This document shows positions 1-9,252 of a stretch of 52,443 nucleotides of DNA, one piece after another (the stretch's first letter is position 1; every line of letters starts with the position of its first letter). This DNA comes from JAEHDI01 sp035455185 (GTDB taxonomy: Bacteria; Acidobacteriota; Terriglobia; Bryobacterales; Bryobacteraceae): positions 1 to 52,443 of the forward strand of contig DATIFQ010000145.1 of the NCBI GenBank assembly GCA_035455185.1. Reading direction: 5' to 3'. The notes under the pieces are model-generated. The model made no database searches and was not told the DNA's origin. It saw only the letters and a program-made list of their open reading frames with translations. A program made the position numbers and the translations under genes.

Positions 1-2315
1 CTGCGATCGCGAAAGTGCGAGATTGCGACGCGGACGGGACTTCCCCACGGATCCTTGAGGCGGTCCAGCCTTAAGCCATCTTCTGACAGCAGACGCCCGA
101 ATTCGGCGACCGTAGCTGGATAGTCGGTCTGGCGGTCGAGCTCCAGAAACGTCCCGATCCCGGAGGGCGCGACCGATTGACTGTCCAGCAGGGCCTCGGC
201 TACGAGCTGCAGGTCCGCATCGATGCGTGCCGGATCGAGGTTCAGCAGGTCAGTGATCCCGAACCCGCCGATCTTCGACTCGCGAGATTCGTAACCCGAA
301 TCGAACCAGCCGTGGCGACGGTTTGCAGTGTCGCCAGCAACGCGTTCGAACACGCTCTCATCTACGACGGCAACGCCGAGGGCACTCCGAGCCGGAGATC
401 CGGAGGATGAGGCCGTCCGCACCGTCAATGTGGCTTCATCGCCCGGCCGATATGAACCCGCGCCTGGCGCTGCTATGATCTGCAGGTCCTCCGCGCCGGG
501 GTAAAGAATTGTGCGACCGGTCTGATAGTCGTCGCCCAGCGGCGAAAGGATTTCGATCGTCACTTCGCGGCCGAAACGCGCGTCATACGGAATCACCGCC
601 TCGGCGGAGCCTTTCTTTAGGTGCAAAGGCTTGGAGAACAGCACGTCGCCCCGTCTGTTCCAAGCCAGCAGGGTAGCGTGCAGATCATGTCGTGGTGAGG
701 TGATGCGGCAACGGACGGGCTGGCCGGCAACGTACAAGACCCGATCGGTTTCGAGCCGGACCTCCAGACCACCCGGCCATACTTGCTCCGTTTGTGTGGC
801 TTGGCCCTCGGAAGCCCGGGCTCGCACGGTGATCTCGCCTGAGGTATTTGGAGGGATACTGAGCCTCGCCAGGCCGAACCGGTTGGTCTTGCCTGATCCG
901 AGCACCTGACCATCAACGAGAGCCTCAACGTCGGAAGCTGCCGGCTTGCCATCCGGGGTGTACGTCATTACGTACAATGGCCGCCACAAGGCCGCACGGT
1001 CGCGACTGAGCACGTAAATATGGATGGGAGCGCGCGAGATCCGCACGTCGAACGGCCGCTTCTCGGTGCGGTTCGTTCCGGCGTCAGTCACGTAGGCTAC
1101 ATAGTGGAGATCTGCGAAGCGGGCGTCTCCAAGGTCTTCACGCGCAGCCGCAAGATCCAGCGTGGCGTGGAAAGTGCCACCTAGTCCAAGAGATCCTTCG
1201 TGTAGTGCGGTGTCGTTTTCTGCCGCGCAGATGCGCACGCTCCCGGCGCTGAGGGACTTTCCAAACAGGTAGTCCGCACGCACCTCTGCGATCGCATTTT
1301 GGCCCGAGAGGTAGTAACTTCTGTCCAGCCGAACTGTAACACGGAAGGATGGCAGTTCGTAACGGCGGATCTCGACGTAGCGCTGGTATGTTATTCCGGC
1401 GTCCTTGTCCTCAAGTTCGATCTCGTACTTGCCGTTAGCAGCATTGGCCGGAACCTCCCAATCCGTGTGGGCGATTCCGTATTGCGAAGTCTTCAGGTCG
1501 GCCGAGTGAACAGTTGTGGAGCGCTCGTCGCTGATCTCGATTCCATACTCCGCTCCCGAGCGCGCCTTGCCGTCTGACCCCAGGGCGAGTATACGAACGT
1601 GCACAGTCTGCCCAGGTTGATAGAGAGGTTTGTCCGTGCAAATCCGGACGTCGTTCGGCATTACCCCCGGATGCCACGCCTCGGTTTCCTGTACAAGATC
1701 GCCGAGCCGGCCGTGGAACGTGATGTTGTCTGGGTATTCCCAATCATCCGTGGCCAGCATCAGCCGCACCACCGCCGTTCCGTCCGCACCCGTCCTGGCT
1801 ACAGGCTTATCATCGAGGGTGATCTGAACGTCTGCGACTGGCGCCAGCGTGATTGGATGTGAGGCGAACACGTGGAATTCGTATGGCTGGCCGAGCCTAG
1901 CGACACCGATGCCCGCGGCGGTTAGTCGGAACCCATGTTCGGCGATGATAGGAAAACTGATCATGCCCCGGATGGGGCTGAATGCGGTGAGATTCCTTGT
2001 ATCGGCAGAAACGGAATAGTGCAGCCTGAAGAAAAGGGGGTCGTCCGTCGGATTGACCGGTAAAGCCGCCTCGGCAATGGACGAACCCGGTTTCGCCGTG
2101 AACGCGAACTGTGTGCGACCGCGGCGTGTATTTTCCGGGTCGAGCCATTCCAATTCGACTCGGGTGTCGACGGGTTTTTCGAACTGGTTGTGAATCGCGA
2201 GAAATACCCAGGTGGAATTGTTAACAAGCTTGGCGCGCGTGGCATTCTCGTCCACGGTGATCTCTGCGGAAGCAGACGCGCAGAACACGAGCGCCAACGT
2301 AGCAGTAAGCCGCAT
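1..2315 (-). CDS. Alpha-2-macroglobulin-like (MG2 domain) secreted protein, 3' part missing
   Basis: The frame is open from ATG 2315 to the left edge, giving 771 codons with no stop, so the C-terminus lies outside the window. Residues 1-17 form a signal peptide (MRLTATLALVFCASASA). Beta-rich macroglobulin-type domains follow. The MG2-type motif TDKPLYQPGQTVHVRIL sits near residue 225, and the A2M-type motif VAVVDESVF lies near residue 645. Both are hallmarks of bacterial alpha-2-macroglobulins or large MG2 proteins, which act as envelope protease traps or as giant beta-domain scaffolds. The thioester region (CxEQ) would lie beyond the edge, so trap function cannot be judged. A GGGAG ribosome site precedes the start. 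It is divergent from the hydrolase gene 40 bases away. Family confident, exact role unknown. Confidence 0.82.
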   Translation of the reverse strand, partial: MRLTATLALVFCASASAEITVDENATRAKLVNNSTWVFLAIHNQFEKPVDTRVELEWLDPENTRRGRTQFAFTAKPGSSIAEAALPVNPTDDPLFFRLHYSVSADTRNLTAFSPIRGMISFPIIAEHGFRLTAAGIGVARLGQPYEFHVFASHPITLAPVADVQITLDDKPVARTGADGTAVVRLMLATDDWEYPDNITFHGRLGDLVQETEAWHPGVMPNDVRICTDKPLYQPGQTVHVRILALGSDGKARSGAEYGIEISDERSTTVHSADLKTSQYGIAHTDWEVPANAANGKYEIELEDKDAGITYQRYVEIRRYELPSFRVTVRLDRSYYLSGQNAIAEVRADYLFGKSLSAGSVRICAAENDTALHEGSLGLGGTFHATLDLAAAREDLGDARFADLHYVAYVTDAGTNRTEKRPFDVRISRAPIHIYVLSRDRAALWRPLYVMTYTPDGKPAASDVEALVDGQVLGSGKTNRFGLARLSIPPNTSGEITVRARASEGQATQTEQVWPGGLEVRLETDRVLYVAGQPVRCRITSPRHDLHATLLAWNRRGDVLFSKPLHLKKGSAEAVIPYDARFGREVTIEILSPLGDDYQTGRTILYPGAEDLQIIAAPGAGSYRPGDEATLTVRTASSSGSPARSALGVAVVDESVFERVAGDTANRRHGWFDSGYESRESKIGGFGITDLLNLDPARIDADLQLVAEALLDSQSVAPSGIGTFLELDRQTDYPATVAEFGRLLSEDGLRLDRLKDPWGSPVRVAISHFRDR

Positions 2316-2354
2316 GGGCGTAGACTCCCAGAATAACTGAATTGTCCCGGCTCC

Positions 2355-3344
2355 ATGCTCAAGTTTAAGGCAAATCTGTCCGAAAAGCCGGGGCCGCATT
2401 GGGAACGAACGTGGTCTCGCTGGCGTATATCTCATGTGGCAACGCGTCGGTGGGTATTCCTGACAGGAACGATAGCGGGAGCGGCGCTCCTCGTATTGAC
2501 CGCCGCCTCTGCCGTGTTCTGTGAAGGCACCCTCCGCGTCCAGAAAACGGCGTCCGGGAGTGGTGTGCCTCCGAAGGACCGCTATCCAGATGCCCTGTGG
2601 CGAACGGTGCATATCCGGGCGAAGGACGGCGTAGCACTGGATGGCTGGTTCATCAGACCGAACAAGAGTACAAGCTCTCGGTGCGTCGTCGTACTACACG
2701 GCATCGCAGATTCGAAATCGGGTGCGGCGGGGTTCGCGCCGATGTTTTTGGCCGAAGGCTATTCGGTCCTGTTGCCTGACAGCCGGGCGCACGGGAACAG
2801 CGGTGGGGAGTTCGTGACGTATGGCCTGTTCGAGAAGAGCGACGTTCTCGAGTGGACCCGTTGGCTGCGGAAGGAAGGTTGCAGTGAGATTTGTGGGCTG
2901 GGGGAGTCGCTCGGCGCATCCGTTCTGATCCAGGCCTCGGCGGAGGAGCCAGTCTTTCGAGCGATTGTTGCGGAATGTCCGTACGCTGATCTGAAAGCCA
3001 TAGCCGTCTACCGCGTCCAGAAAGTAATCCGAGGGCCGCAATGGATCTCCAGCGCCGCCGCCGGTCTCATTGTTCACAGCGGGATGCTGTACGCCAAGCT
3101 CAGGTACGGCTTAGATTTCAGCCAGGTGGCGCCCACCATGGCGATTGCTCGATCGAAGACGCCCATTCTCCTTATACATGGCGTGCAGGACGGGCGGACA
3201 CCGTGTTGGCATTCCCAGCGGTTAGCCCAGGCGAACCCACGCGCTATCCTGTGGCTGGTGCCGAACGCCGATCATGTCGGTGCCAGTTCCGCTGATCCCG
3301 ACGGTTTCCGATCGCGAGTCCTGGACTGGTTTGCGCGCAGTTGA
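2355..3344 (+). CDS. Membrane-anchored alpha/beta hydrolase
   Basis: This 329-residue protein has a hydrophobic anchor at about residues 33-54, followed by an alpha/beta-hydrolase fold. The oxyanion segment is LHGIADS (from 114). The nucleophile elbow is GESLG with Ser185. The acid is Asp279 in GVQDG and the base is His307 in NADHVG, so the triad is complete. It resembles the lysophospholipase/dienelactone-hydrolase-like group often named alpha/beta hydrolase or BAAT-like. The substrate cannot be read from sequence; an envelope ester or peptide is possible because the catalytic domain should face the periplasm. The ATG at 2355 has no clear SD, and an in-frame GTG at about 2436 just before the anchor is an alternative start. 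Confidence 0.85.
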   Translation: MLKFKANLSEKPGPHWERTWSRWRISHVATRRWVFLTGTIAGAALLVLTAASAVFCEGTLRVQKTASGSGVPPKDRYPDALWRTVHIRAKDGVALDGWFIRPNKSTSSRCVVVLHGIADSKSGAAGFAPMFLAEGYSVLLPDSRAHGNSGGEFVTYGLFEKSDVLEWTRWLRKEGCSEICGLGESLGASVLIQASAEEPVFRAIVAECPYADLKAIAVYRVQKVIRGPQWISSAAAGLIVHSGMLYAKLRYGLDFSQVAPTMAIARSKTPILLIHGVQDGRTPCWHSQRLAQANPRAILWLVPNADHVGASSADPDGFRSRVLDWFARS

Positions 3345-3485
3345 CAGAGGGCCGAGCGAAGAACCTGCACCTCACAAGCGCTTGGTGGATTTCTTCGATA
3401 TAAGGTCCTATGACGAATCGCCGCTCAATGGGTTCGCCCTGGATACATCTGACCCCTTTGCCAATTCGGGCCGTGGCTTCGGTGG

Positions 3486-3491
3486 TAGACT
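3486..3491 (+). promoter_or_regulatory. Extended -10 element, likely leaderless start of the TauE-like gene
   Basis: TGGTAGACT (hexamer TAGACT) ends 9 bases before ATG 3501. No Shine-Dalgarno sequence lies between. Transcription would begin at or within a base or two of the start codon. The same 12-mer GGTGGTAGACTG recurs immediately upstream of rlmN. Confidence 0.4.
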
Positions 3492-3500
3492 GCTTGGGTC

Positions 3501-3863
3501 ATGACGACTCTGACGCTCTTGGGGATTGGTCTTGTGGCCGGGGTATTTGCCGGCATGTTCGGTATCGGGGGAGGCCTCGTCATCGTCCCGGCGCTGATCT
3601 TTCTGTTGAAGATCAAGGAATTGGAAGCGATCGGCACCAGCCTGGCAGCGCTCATACCGCCCGTGGGGTTGCTCGGCGCCGCCGAGTATTACCGGAACGG
3701 TTTCATCAACCTGCGGTTTGCCCTTCTGGTCGCAGCCGGCCTTTTCCTCGGTGCCTATTTTGGAGCCAAGATCATGATTTCGCTTCCGCCCAACATGATC
3801 CGCAGGGTCTACGGAACATTCCTCATGCTGATCGCGATACGCATGCTTGTTATGGGTAAGTAG
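3501..3863 (+). CDS. TauE/SafE family membrane protein, single half-repeat
   Basis: This 120-residue integral membrane protein has four hydrophobic segments. The N-terminal signature GMFGIGGGLVIVPAL is typical of the TauE/SafE (DUF81) anion-exporter family, which moves sulfite, sulfonates or related organic anions. Full-length members have about 250 residues made of two such halves, so this one-half form would have to dimerise to make a pathway; 120-residue members are known in several phyla. It ends 2 bases before the convergent coiled-coil gene. No SD is visible; a TAGACT box ends 9 bases before the ATG, suggesting a leaderless transcript. Confidence 0.85.
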   Translation: MTTLTLLGIGLVAGVFAGMFGIGGGLVIVPALIFLLKIKELEAIGTSLAALIPPVGLLGAAEYYRNGFINLRFALLVAAGLFLGAYFGAKIMISLPPNMIRRVYGTFLMLIAIRMLVMGK

Positions 3864-3865
3864 CG

Positions 3866-4330
3866 TTACGTCAAGAGCTTACGTGCGACGCCGTTTTTCG
3901 GCGGCAAGCTCTCGTGGTGGAAGACCGATGCGTCGCTGAGTCGAGCATCCAAATCGCCCTCCTCCTCGACCGGCATCTCGTGTTCCACCCAGCGTGACAG
4001 GGGGATGTTGCGAAAGTAGATGCGCTCCTGCAATACGAGGCTCCGCCGCCGCTCCTGCGCCGATTTCGCCTCTCTCACGTAATGGCGCTCTTCCACCCTG
4101 ACGTCGGAGAGGAACTCGTCAAGGGCCTTGCGCCGCGCCTCCGCTTCAGCGGCTTTGACCCGTTCCTCCATGACCTTGTGCTGGAACGCGAGGGTCGCCC
4201 GTGCCTCAACCAGCGCCTCCCGCCTCTTCGACAGGTAGACCTCCATCCGTGCCTGGGCGATGATGAACGAGATCACTCCGGAGCCCAGAGCTACCACAAA
4301 CGGCAAAGTAATCCAGAGAACTTCGTGCAT
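3866..4330 (-). CDS. Membrane-anchored coiled-coil protein of unknown function
   Basis: The likely start is ATG 4330 (MHEVLWITLPF), giving 154 residues; an in-frame start 15 bases upstream is possible. An N-terminal transmembrane helix (about residues 3-24) is followed by a long charged coiled coil rich in Arg, Glu and Ala (about 30-95). The tail is acidic and proline-poor with no recognisable domain. I do not recognise a family with a known function. It lies 108 bases downstream of the GT2 gene on the same strand and may be the last gene of that transcription unit. A scaffold or envelope-anchoring role is possible but not shown. Confidence 0.7.
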   Translation of the reverse strand: MHEVLWITLPFVVALGSGVISFIIAQARMEVYLSKRREALVEARATLAFQHKVMEERVKAAEAEARRKALDEFLSDVRVEERHYVREAKSAQERRRSLVLQERIYFRNIPLSRWVEHEMPVEEEGDLDARLSDASVFHHESLPPKNGVARKLLT

Positions 4331-4437
4331 ACACCCGCCTGCCAAGAAGATCGGTGGGGAAGTGTGCTCTTACGAGGGTCTAGGGAAGGATTCCAGGGGC
4401 GGTAAGGCGAACGCCTCAGGGCAGGAAAGTGGCCCTC

Positions 4438-5361
4438 TCAGAACGCACTCTGCGAGCCGTCGATCTTCTGGCTGCTCAACAGGCAACTCAACAAAGAGAA
4501 GCAGTAGCGCGTGTCCCGGAACGTCACCAGCGACGCCATCGCAGCGCCTAACGCGGACAACGTCGCCAGGAGCCGGGTCTTCATCCCGGCCCCGAGCCCG
4601 AAGTGTTTGCCCGCGTACGTCACGATACCCAGCACACGGTCCGCGGCGAACTGCGCGCGAATCGCCGGATATGTCGCTGCGGCGGGGGCGGCTTGCAAGA
4701 CCGCCGAAACTGTCCGCAAAAGGAGCACGCGTTTCGAAGCGCGCCGGATCTGGCAGCACACTTCGAGGTCCCAGCAGGAGTTGCCGTACCGTTCATCGAT
4801 GTACCGCATCCCCTTCAGGAAGTTCGCACGGGCCATGAGCACAGCCAAATTCAGGAACTCGACTGGCAAGGCGTCCACATCGCACGCCGGTGTAGTCCAG
4901 TCCGCAAAGTCCCCGGCGCGCCACGCGCGGTACGCCTCGTCCGGAAGCGGAACCCGGCGGTGCCGCGTCAGTACGTCCCCCTCGGGTGAGAGCAGCAAGG
5001 GAGCGACAGCAGCAGCTTCGGCCGTCGCCTCGAGCTGGGCTACCAGCACGGCCACCGTGTCCGGTTGAACCTCGACTTCCGGTGGCAGGAACAGGTAGTA
5101 GTCCCCCTTCGCCGTCCTCATGCCGATGTTCAGCGCCTTCACAATCCCGAAATTGCGCGGAAGACGCAGCATGGTGATCTTTGGAAACTCGGCATCCAGA
5201 AGAGGAGACTCGTCATGGGAACCACAGTCCACCACTACGACCTCCATGTTTTCCCTGCCGGTGGACCGCTCCAACGCCCCGAGACAGCGCCGGAGAGCGG
5301 CAGCGTTGTTCCAAGACGCTACGACAGCGGAGACTTTCGGCGGAGGCTGAATTTCTTCCAT
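4438..5361 (-). CDS. Glycosyltransferase family 2 (GT-A fold)
   Basis: This 307-residue protein begins with a GT2 nucleotide-sugar binding fold (VSAVVASWNNAAALRRCL, then VVVVDCGSHDES). It continues through the LPRNFGIVKALNIGM segment typical of rhamnosyl- and related transferases. The usual DxD position reads PPEVEV, so the metal-binding motif is atypical. The acceptor-side motif is YGNSCWDLEVCCQIRR. A hydrophobic patch near residues 255-285 could associate with the membrane. The product probably adds a sugar to a surface glycan or glycolipid. It sits 97 bases after the M1 peptidase, on the same strand as a CpsB-like phosphatase, which fits an envelope-polysaccharide context. Donor and acceptor are unknown. 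Confidence 0.85.
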   Translation of the reverse strand: MEEIQPPPKVSAVVASWNNAAALRRCLGALERSTGRENMEVVVVDCGSHDESPLLDAEFPKITMLRLPRNFGIVKALNIGMRTAKGDYYLFLPPEVEVQPDTVAVLVAQLEATAEAAAVAPLLLSPEGDVLTRHRRVPLPDEAYRAWRAGDFADWTTPACDVDALPVEFLNLAVLMARANFLKGMRYIDERYGNSCWDLEVCCQIRRASKRVLLLRTVSAVLQAAPAAATYPAIRAQFAADRVLGIVTYAGKHFGLGAGMKTRLLATLSALGAAMASLVTFRDTRYCFSLLSCLLSSQKIDGSQSAF

Positions 5362-5458
5362 GGGAACAAAAATGATACCGCAGCGAGCTGGAAGCTGGTC
5401 TATTTCGACAGGGTATCGCCGCGCAGCGGGCCGTATTCCTGGAGAGTCCGGTGACGGA

Positions 5459-7867
5459 TTACTTCATTACGGCGAGGATGCTGTCTCCTGGAGCGAGGAC
5501 CACCTTGACGGGCTTCTGGCGCAGCGTAAACGAGAAGGACGTCGGCTCGGTGTCAGTCTGAAGCCAGTGTGTCTCAACCTTGCCCTTGCCGAGATGGATC
5601 TCCAGTGGCACATCGATGCCGAAATCAGCCGCGACGTCGGATTGAGTCAACGTGCCGGCCACCCGCCATGCGGGCGCTTTCCCGCGCACCGTGTGCCGGA
5701 ACTGCAGCGTCGGAATGCCTGTCGCGTAGACCCAGTTGTCGAAGAAGCTTTCCAGTTGCCGGTCGGCCGGTTTCGGGGGCATAAACTCGGCCGCGAGCGC
5801 GCGAAACTGCTCCGTGGTCACAGTACGGAATTCGTACCTCCGCCGCAGTTCTCCGAGCATGCCAAGAAATTTCTCATCGCCCATCCGCCGCCGGAGCATG
5901 TGCATGATCCAGGAGCCTTTTTCGTACGTGATCGCTCGCCATGCCCACGGCACGTCGGGAGTATCCAGGCGGACGCCCCAGATGATCGGCCCGACCGACT
6001 CGGTGGTCCTTCCGGACGGCGACTTCACCAGCAGACGCCGCCGGTACTCCGTGAGCACCGATTCGAGCGCGTCCGGTCCCTTCCGTCGTTCCAGGTACAG
6101 CAAAGCCGAGTAGTTCGCCAGCGCTTCCATCAGCCAGTCATCCTGATAGCTTCCCGACGTCACGATGTTGCCCCACCACTGGTGGGCGGTTTCATGAGCG
6201 TGCAGTATTTCCGAGAAGAACAGTTGCTGGTACCCTCCCGAAGCGGCGGCCGGACGCTGCTTCGGGTCGAGGTACGAAATGGTGGAGAGATAGACAAGCC
6301 CGGGAAAGCCCTGGCCGAAAGCGCCGGGGATCGGCGAGACCGTCAGGTTGCGGATCGGCGGTGGACCGAAGTGTTCAGCCATGAACTCGAACGCGTCGGC
6401 GATCTCCGAGGCGAGTCCTTCGAGGCGAAGGGTAGGATCCACCGGGAGCGGTTCGATGTCGAGGGTGACCAGATCCTCGGGCCCGGGCCTCCGCCAGGAT
6501 GGAGTGTGTTGCGGCGCCACCACCTGCCGGGGCCGCGGTTGAAGCGCCGGCTCCAGCTTTCGGTTGGCAAACACCTCCACGGAATATGGCTTGCGGTTCA
6601 GGCTGACTTTTCGATACTCGCCGAGGTTGAATCCGAGGAAGCGGACGGGCGAAGACGTCCGGCGGCGTGTGATACGCCACTCTCCCTCGGTCCTTTGCTC
6701 AACGACCTCGCCCCCCGACACCAGGTCCAGCGTGGTGGGATATCGGAACACGGCGTCGCAGTGGGCGAACTGCGTCGGCCGGTTGGGATACCAGTTCCCG
6801 CGCGAGCCAACATAGTAGACGCCGTTGCCGGCCTGTGCAACCACTTCACCTTCGTGATGGAACTCAATCTCGTACTGGCGGCCGGGCTCGAGCTCGCCCG
6901 GAGGAATCAGCAGAAAGAGACCGTCGCGGCGCCCGTGGATCAGGTTTTCCCTTAGTGATTCCCGTTGGAAGACTTCGGCCGGCACGCCATCGATCAGGGC
7001 CTGTGTAATCCGCATCCGGGCCGAAAGATCGAAGGCCAGCGAGCGGTAGCCCTTCTCTGTCGGGGTGACCTTGACCTTGGTCACTACCTTGAGCGAGAGA
7101 TCCGGTTGGAGTGTCGCATCGAGCCGGAAGTCGCTCACAACGATGTCAGGTGGAGGAAACTGGCGCAGGCCTTTGCGAAACGGTCGTGACTCGAAACTGG
7201 TCCATGTGTCGAAGTGCGCACGCTCGTTCCGGAACGCGACCTTGCCGACGGTGATCTGTTCGCGGGCCAGGGGATCGTAAACGACATCGAAGTTCCCGAG
7301 GCGGCCGCCGCTGAGGGCTGCATAGAAGAAGCCGTTGGATGGAGGCCGAGAAGAGAGCAGATCCCTGACCATCCGGATCTCGAAGCTGGAAGAGAGGTTC
7401 CGCGCCACCACCCCCCACTCCTGTTCCATGAGTACGCCTCGCTCCGGGCTCTTGCGGGGTTCGCGCTCCTGGATCAGTTTCAGCAGCGCGTCGCAAGTGT
7501 CGTCGGTGAACACCATCACCGCCACTTTGAAGTGCTCGTTGAGGTTTGGGGCGTCCGTGAGCGACGCAAGCGCGAGCCGTTCGCTCCGTGTCGGTGGAAA
7601 GAGCAGTATCTCCGCGTCGCCGGCTTCGACGTCGGCGGTGAACACCGCGGAAACGCGACGCCCTCCGACCGGCTTTCCGAAGATCAGGTGCCCGTCCGTG
7701 AGATAGAGGCGGAGGTCGTCCTTGGTGAAGTTCACATCACGGACGCGATAGCATTCGTCCCGGTCCAATCCCGCTTCGCGAATCTGGTTTGCCAACTCGG
7801 CCGCGGCACCCGCCCAGGCAGGCAGGCTGAATGGCAGTAGCGCCAGCAGTGGGAGAAGACGTTTCAT
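5459..7867 (-). CDS. M1 family (gluzincin) aminopeptidase, secreted
   Basis: The start ATG 7867 is chosen because it opens a clean signal peptide (MKRLLPLLALLPFSLPAWA); the longer in-frame start would overlap the upstream gene. The mature protein (802 residues with signal) has an N-terminal beta region and an M1 catalytic domain. The zinc motif is HETAH (His558, Glu559, His562), and the third ligand is Glu581 in WLMEALANY, exactly 18 residues later. The exopeptidase motif normally GxMEN reads GAFGQGFPGL, a variant common in acidobacterial M1-like proteins. The enzyme should hydrolyse peptides in the periplasm or outside the cell for nutrient recovery. It lies 35 bases after the PHP phosphatase, so co-transcription is likely. 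Confidence 0.9.
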   Translation of the reverse strand: MKRLLPLLALLPFSLPAWAGAAAELANQIREAGLDRDECYRVRDVNFTKDDLRLYLTDGHLIFGKPVGGRRVSAVFTADVEAGDAEILLFPPTRSERLALASLTDAPNLNEHFKVAVMVFTDDTCDALLKLIQEREPRKSPERGVLMEQEWGVVARNLSSSFEIRMVRDLLSSRPPSNGFFYAALSGGRLGNFDVVYDPLAREQITVGKVAFRNERAHFDTWTSFESRPFRKGLRQFPPPDIVVSDFRLDATLQPDLSLKVVTKVKVTPTEKGYRSLAFDLSARMRITQALIDGVPAEVFQRESLRENLIHGRRDGLFLLIPPGELEPGRQYEIEFHHEGEVVAQAGNGVYYVGSRGNWYPNRPTQFAHCDAVFRYPTTLDLVSGGEVVEQRTEGEWRITRRRTSSPVRFLGFNLGEYRKVSLNRKPYSVEVFANRKLEPALQPRPRQVVAPQHTPSWRRPGPEDLVTLDIEPLPVDPTLRLEGLASEIADAFEFMAEHFGPPPIRNLTVSPIPGAFGQGFPGLVYLSTISYLDPKQRPAAASGGYQQLFFSEILHAHETAHQWWGNIVTSGSYQDDWLMEALANYSALLYLERRKGPDALESVLTEYRRRLLVKSPSGRTTESVGPIIWGVRLDTPDVPWAWRAITYEKGSWIMHMLRRRMGDEKFLGMLGELRRRYEFRTVTTEQFRALAAEFMPPKPADRQLESFFDNWVYATGIPTLQFRHTVRGKAPAWRVAGTLTQSDVAADFGIDVPLEIHLGKGKVETHWLQTDTEPTSFSFTLRQKPVKVVLAPGDSILAVMK

Positions 7868-7902
7868 CCACTCCCAGTCTACTGTCTTACGAGGCTGGTT
7901 AC

Positions 7903-8664
7903 TCACGTCCAGAACCGGTACCACTTGCGGGCGGAGGGGCTGGCAGCGTCGGGCTGCTCGATGTGGTCTCCCGCCAGCACGGCGCCGGGGTTCCGCACAC
8001 AGAGCAACTCTGCCGTATCCACACCGTAATGGCTCTCGAGGTAGCGATAGGCCTCGTCAAGCCGGGGTGGACGATGCCGGCTGTCGTGAGCGTCACTGGC
8101 GACGATGTGAACCAGCCCGCGGCACATCAGTTCTCCGGCGAACCGCCTGGCGCTCTTTCCAAAGAGGCCGAAGAACGATTGCGCAGTGACCTGAATCGCG
8201 CAACCCACTTGAACCCAGCGCTCGAGCCGCTCGATCCGTTGTTGTAGCAGGCGGTTGCGTTCGGGGTGAGTGATTATGGGAACGAGGCCGGCGTCGAGTA
8301 AGCGGTTGAACACCTCTTCGGTGGACCGGGCGATCAGAAGGTCGGAAAACTCGACGAGGATGTGCTTCTTTTGGGCGATGGCGAATTTTGCGGGATTCTC
8401 GATTGCTTCCTGGATGTTCTCGAAGTGCAAGTGAAAGTCGCATCCCCGGTGAATCCGCACGACCCCATCTGATGCGGCAGCCAGTTCCGCGATCTTCCGA
8501 TCCACGAGATCGGGGTCGAACTGGAACTCGAGGTTGGAGTGTGGCGTCGCGACGATGTCCGTGGTGCCCGCCTCGGCGGCGACACGAAGCATGGCGAGGC
8601 TCTCTTCCATGTCCCTGGCCCCGTCATCGAGCCCTGGGAGGATGTGGCTGTGGATATCGATCAT
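7903..8664 (-). CDS. CpsB/YwqE-type PHP-domain protein tyrosine phosphatase
   Basis: This 253-residue protein shows the metal-binding PHP motifs in order: HSHILPGLDDGA (His5, His7, Asp13), TPHS (His42), Glu105 in VEFSD, His133 in ITHPERN, and Asp191/His193 in ASDAHD. These match the manganese-dependent CpsB/Wzb-unrelated phosphatases (CpsB of Streptococcus, YwqE of Bacillus), which dephosphorylate tyrosine kinases controlling capsule or exopolysaccharide synthesis. No BY-kinase gene is in the window, so the partner must be elsewhere. It is followed by the M1 peptidase and preceded at 8716 by a coiled-coil membrane protein on the same strand. Confidence 0.88.
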   Translation of the reverse strand: MIDIHSHILPGLDDGARDMEESLAMLRVAAEAGTTDIVATPHSNLEFQFDPDLVDRKIAELAAASDGVVRIHRGCDFHLHFENIQEAIENPAKFAIAQKKHILVEFSDLLIARSTEEVFNRLLDAGLVPIITHPERNRLLQQRIERLERWVQVGCAIQVTAQSFFGLFGKSARRFAGELMCRGLVHIVASDAHDSRHRPPRLDEAYRYLESHYGVDTAELLCVRNPGAVLAGDHIEQPDAASPSARKWYRFWT

Positions 8665-8715
8665 GGAAGGCTGGGACGCGGGGTGCTACCGGCCGGGCGG
8701 TTGCCCGGCCGCGCC

Positions 8716-9222
8716 TCAGATGAACATCTCTTCGTCGTGCGTAGCCTGTTCGACGGTGAGGCGGCGGCCCCGGAGCAGCGCGCCGACGAACGCTCGGATG
8801 CCCACCGCAACGCCGTTGACTTCCTTGATGGGTTTGAGCACTCCGTTGTGCACGAGCGCCGCTGTTTCATGCAGGCGGCTAATGGTGTCGTCCAGCACCA
8901 ACTCGACACGGTCCATCTGAATCTTGGCGCGTGTGGTCGCTTCCGCGAGGACGTCATCGATGCGCACAAGCTGAGTGCGGGCCAGATCCAGTACCTCTCC
9001 GGCCTTTGTCGTCACATCCGTGAGCTGTTTGCGGCTCTGCTCCAGCGTCCGCTGCGTCGTCTGGGCCAGGGACTCCACCTGCCCGCCCACTTCACGAATC
9101 TGTTCGCTGGCCGTGCGAGCGGTCCGGTAAATAGCGAAAAGCACAAGAGTCTGAACCACGACGGCGAGCGCCGACACGCCAACCGCCGCCGTCATCAAAT
9201 AGAACACAGCATCCTGATTCAT
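8716..9222 (-). CDS. Membrane-anchored coiled-coil protein (DUF948-like)
   Basis: This 168-residue protein has one N-terminal transmembrane helix (about residues 9-31, VGVSALAVVVQTLVLFAIY). A long amphipathic helical region (35-135) follows with repeated Gln/Thr/Glu/Arg heptads, then a short GIRAFVGALLRGRR segment and an acidic end. The layout resembles DUF948 proteins of the YtxH neighbourhood, and the next upstream gene indeed encodes a YtxH protein. The function is unknown; envelope stress or membrane organisation is plausible by association only. Confidence 0.75.
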   Translation of the reverse strand: MNQDAVFYLMTAAVGVSALAVVVQTLVLFAIYRTARTASEQIREVGGQVESLAQTTQRTLEQSRKQLTDVTTKAGEVLDLARTQLVRIDDVLAEATTRAKIQMDRVELVLDDTISRLHETAALVHNGVLKPIKEVNGVAVGIRAFVGALLRGRRLTVEQATHDEEMFI

Positions 9223-9252
9223 GAATAGAAGTCGGATATCCTTCTTCGGGCG

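Noticed and set aside
5360..6955. 531-codon open frame on the plus strand across the M1 peptidase gene
   Set aside because: It is antisense to a clear M1 peptidase with intact zinc motif; its product is Arg/His/Pro-rich with no motif, a usual effect of high GC.
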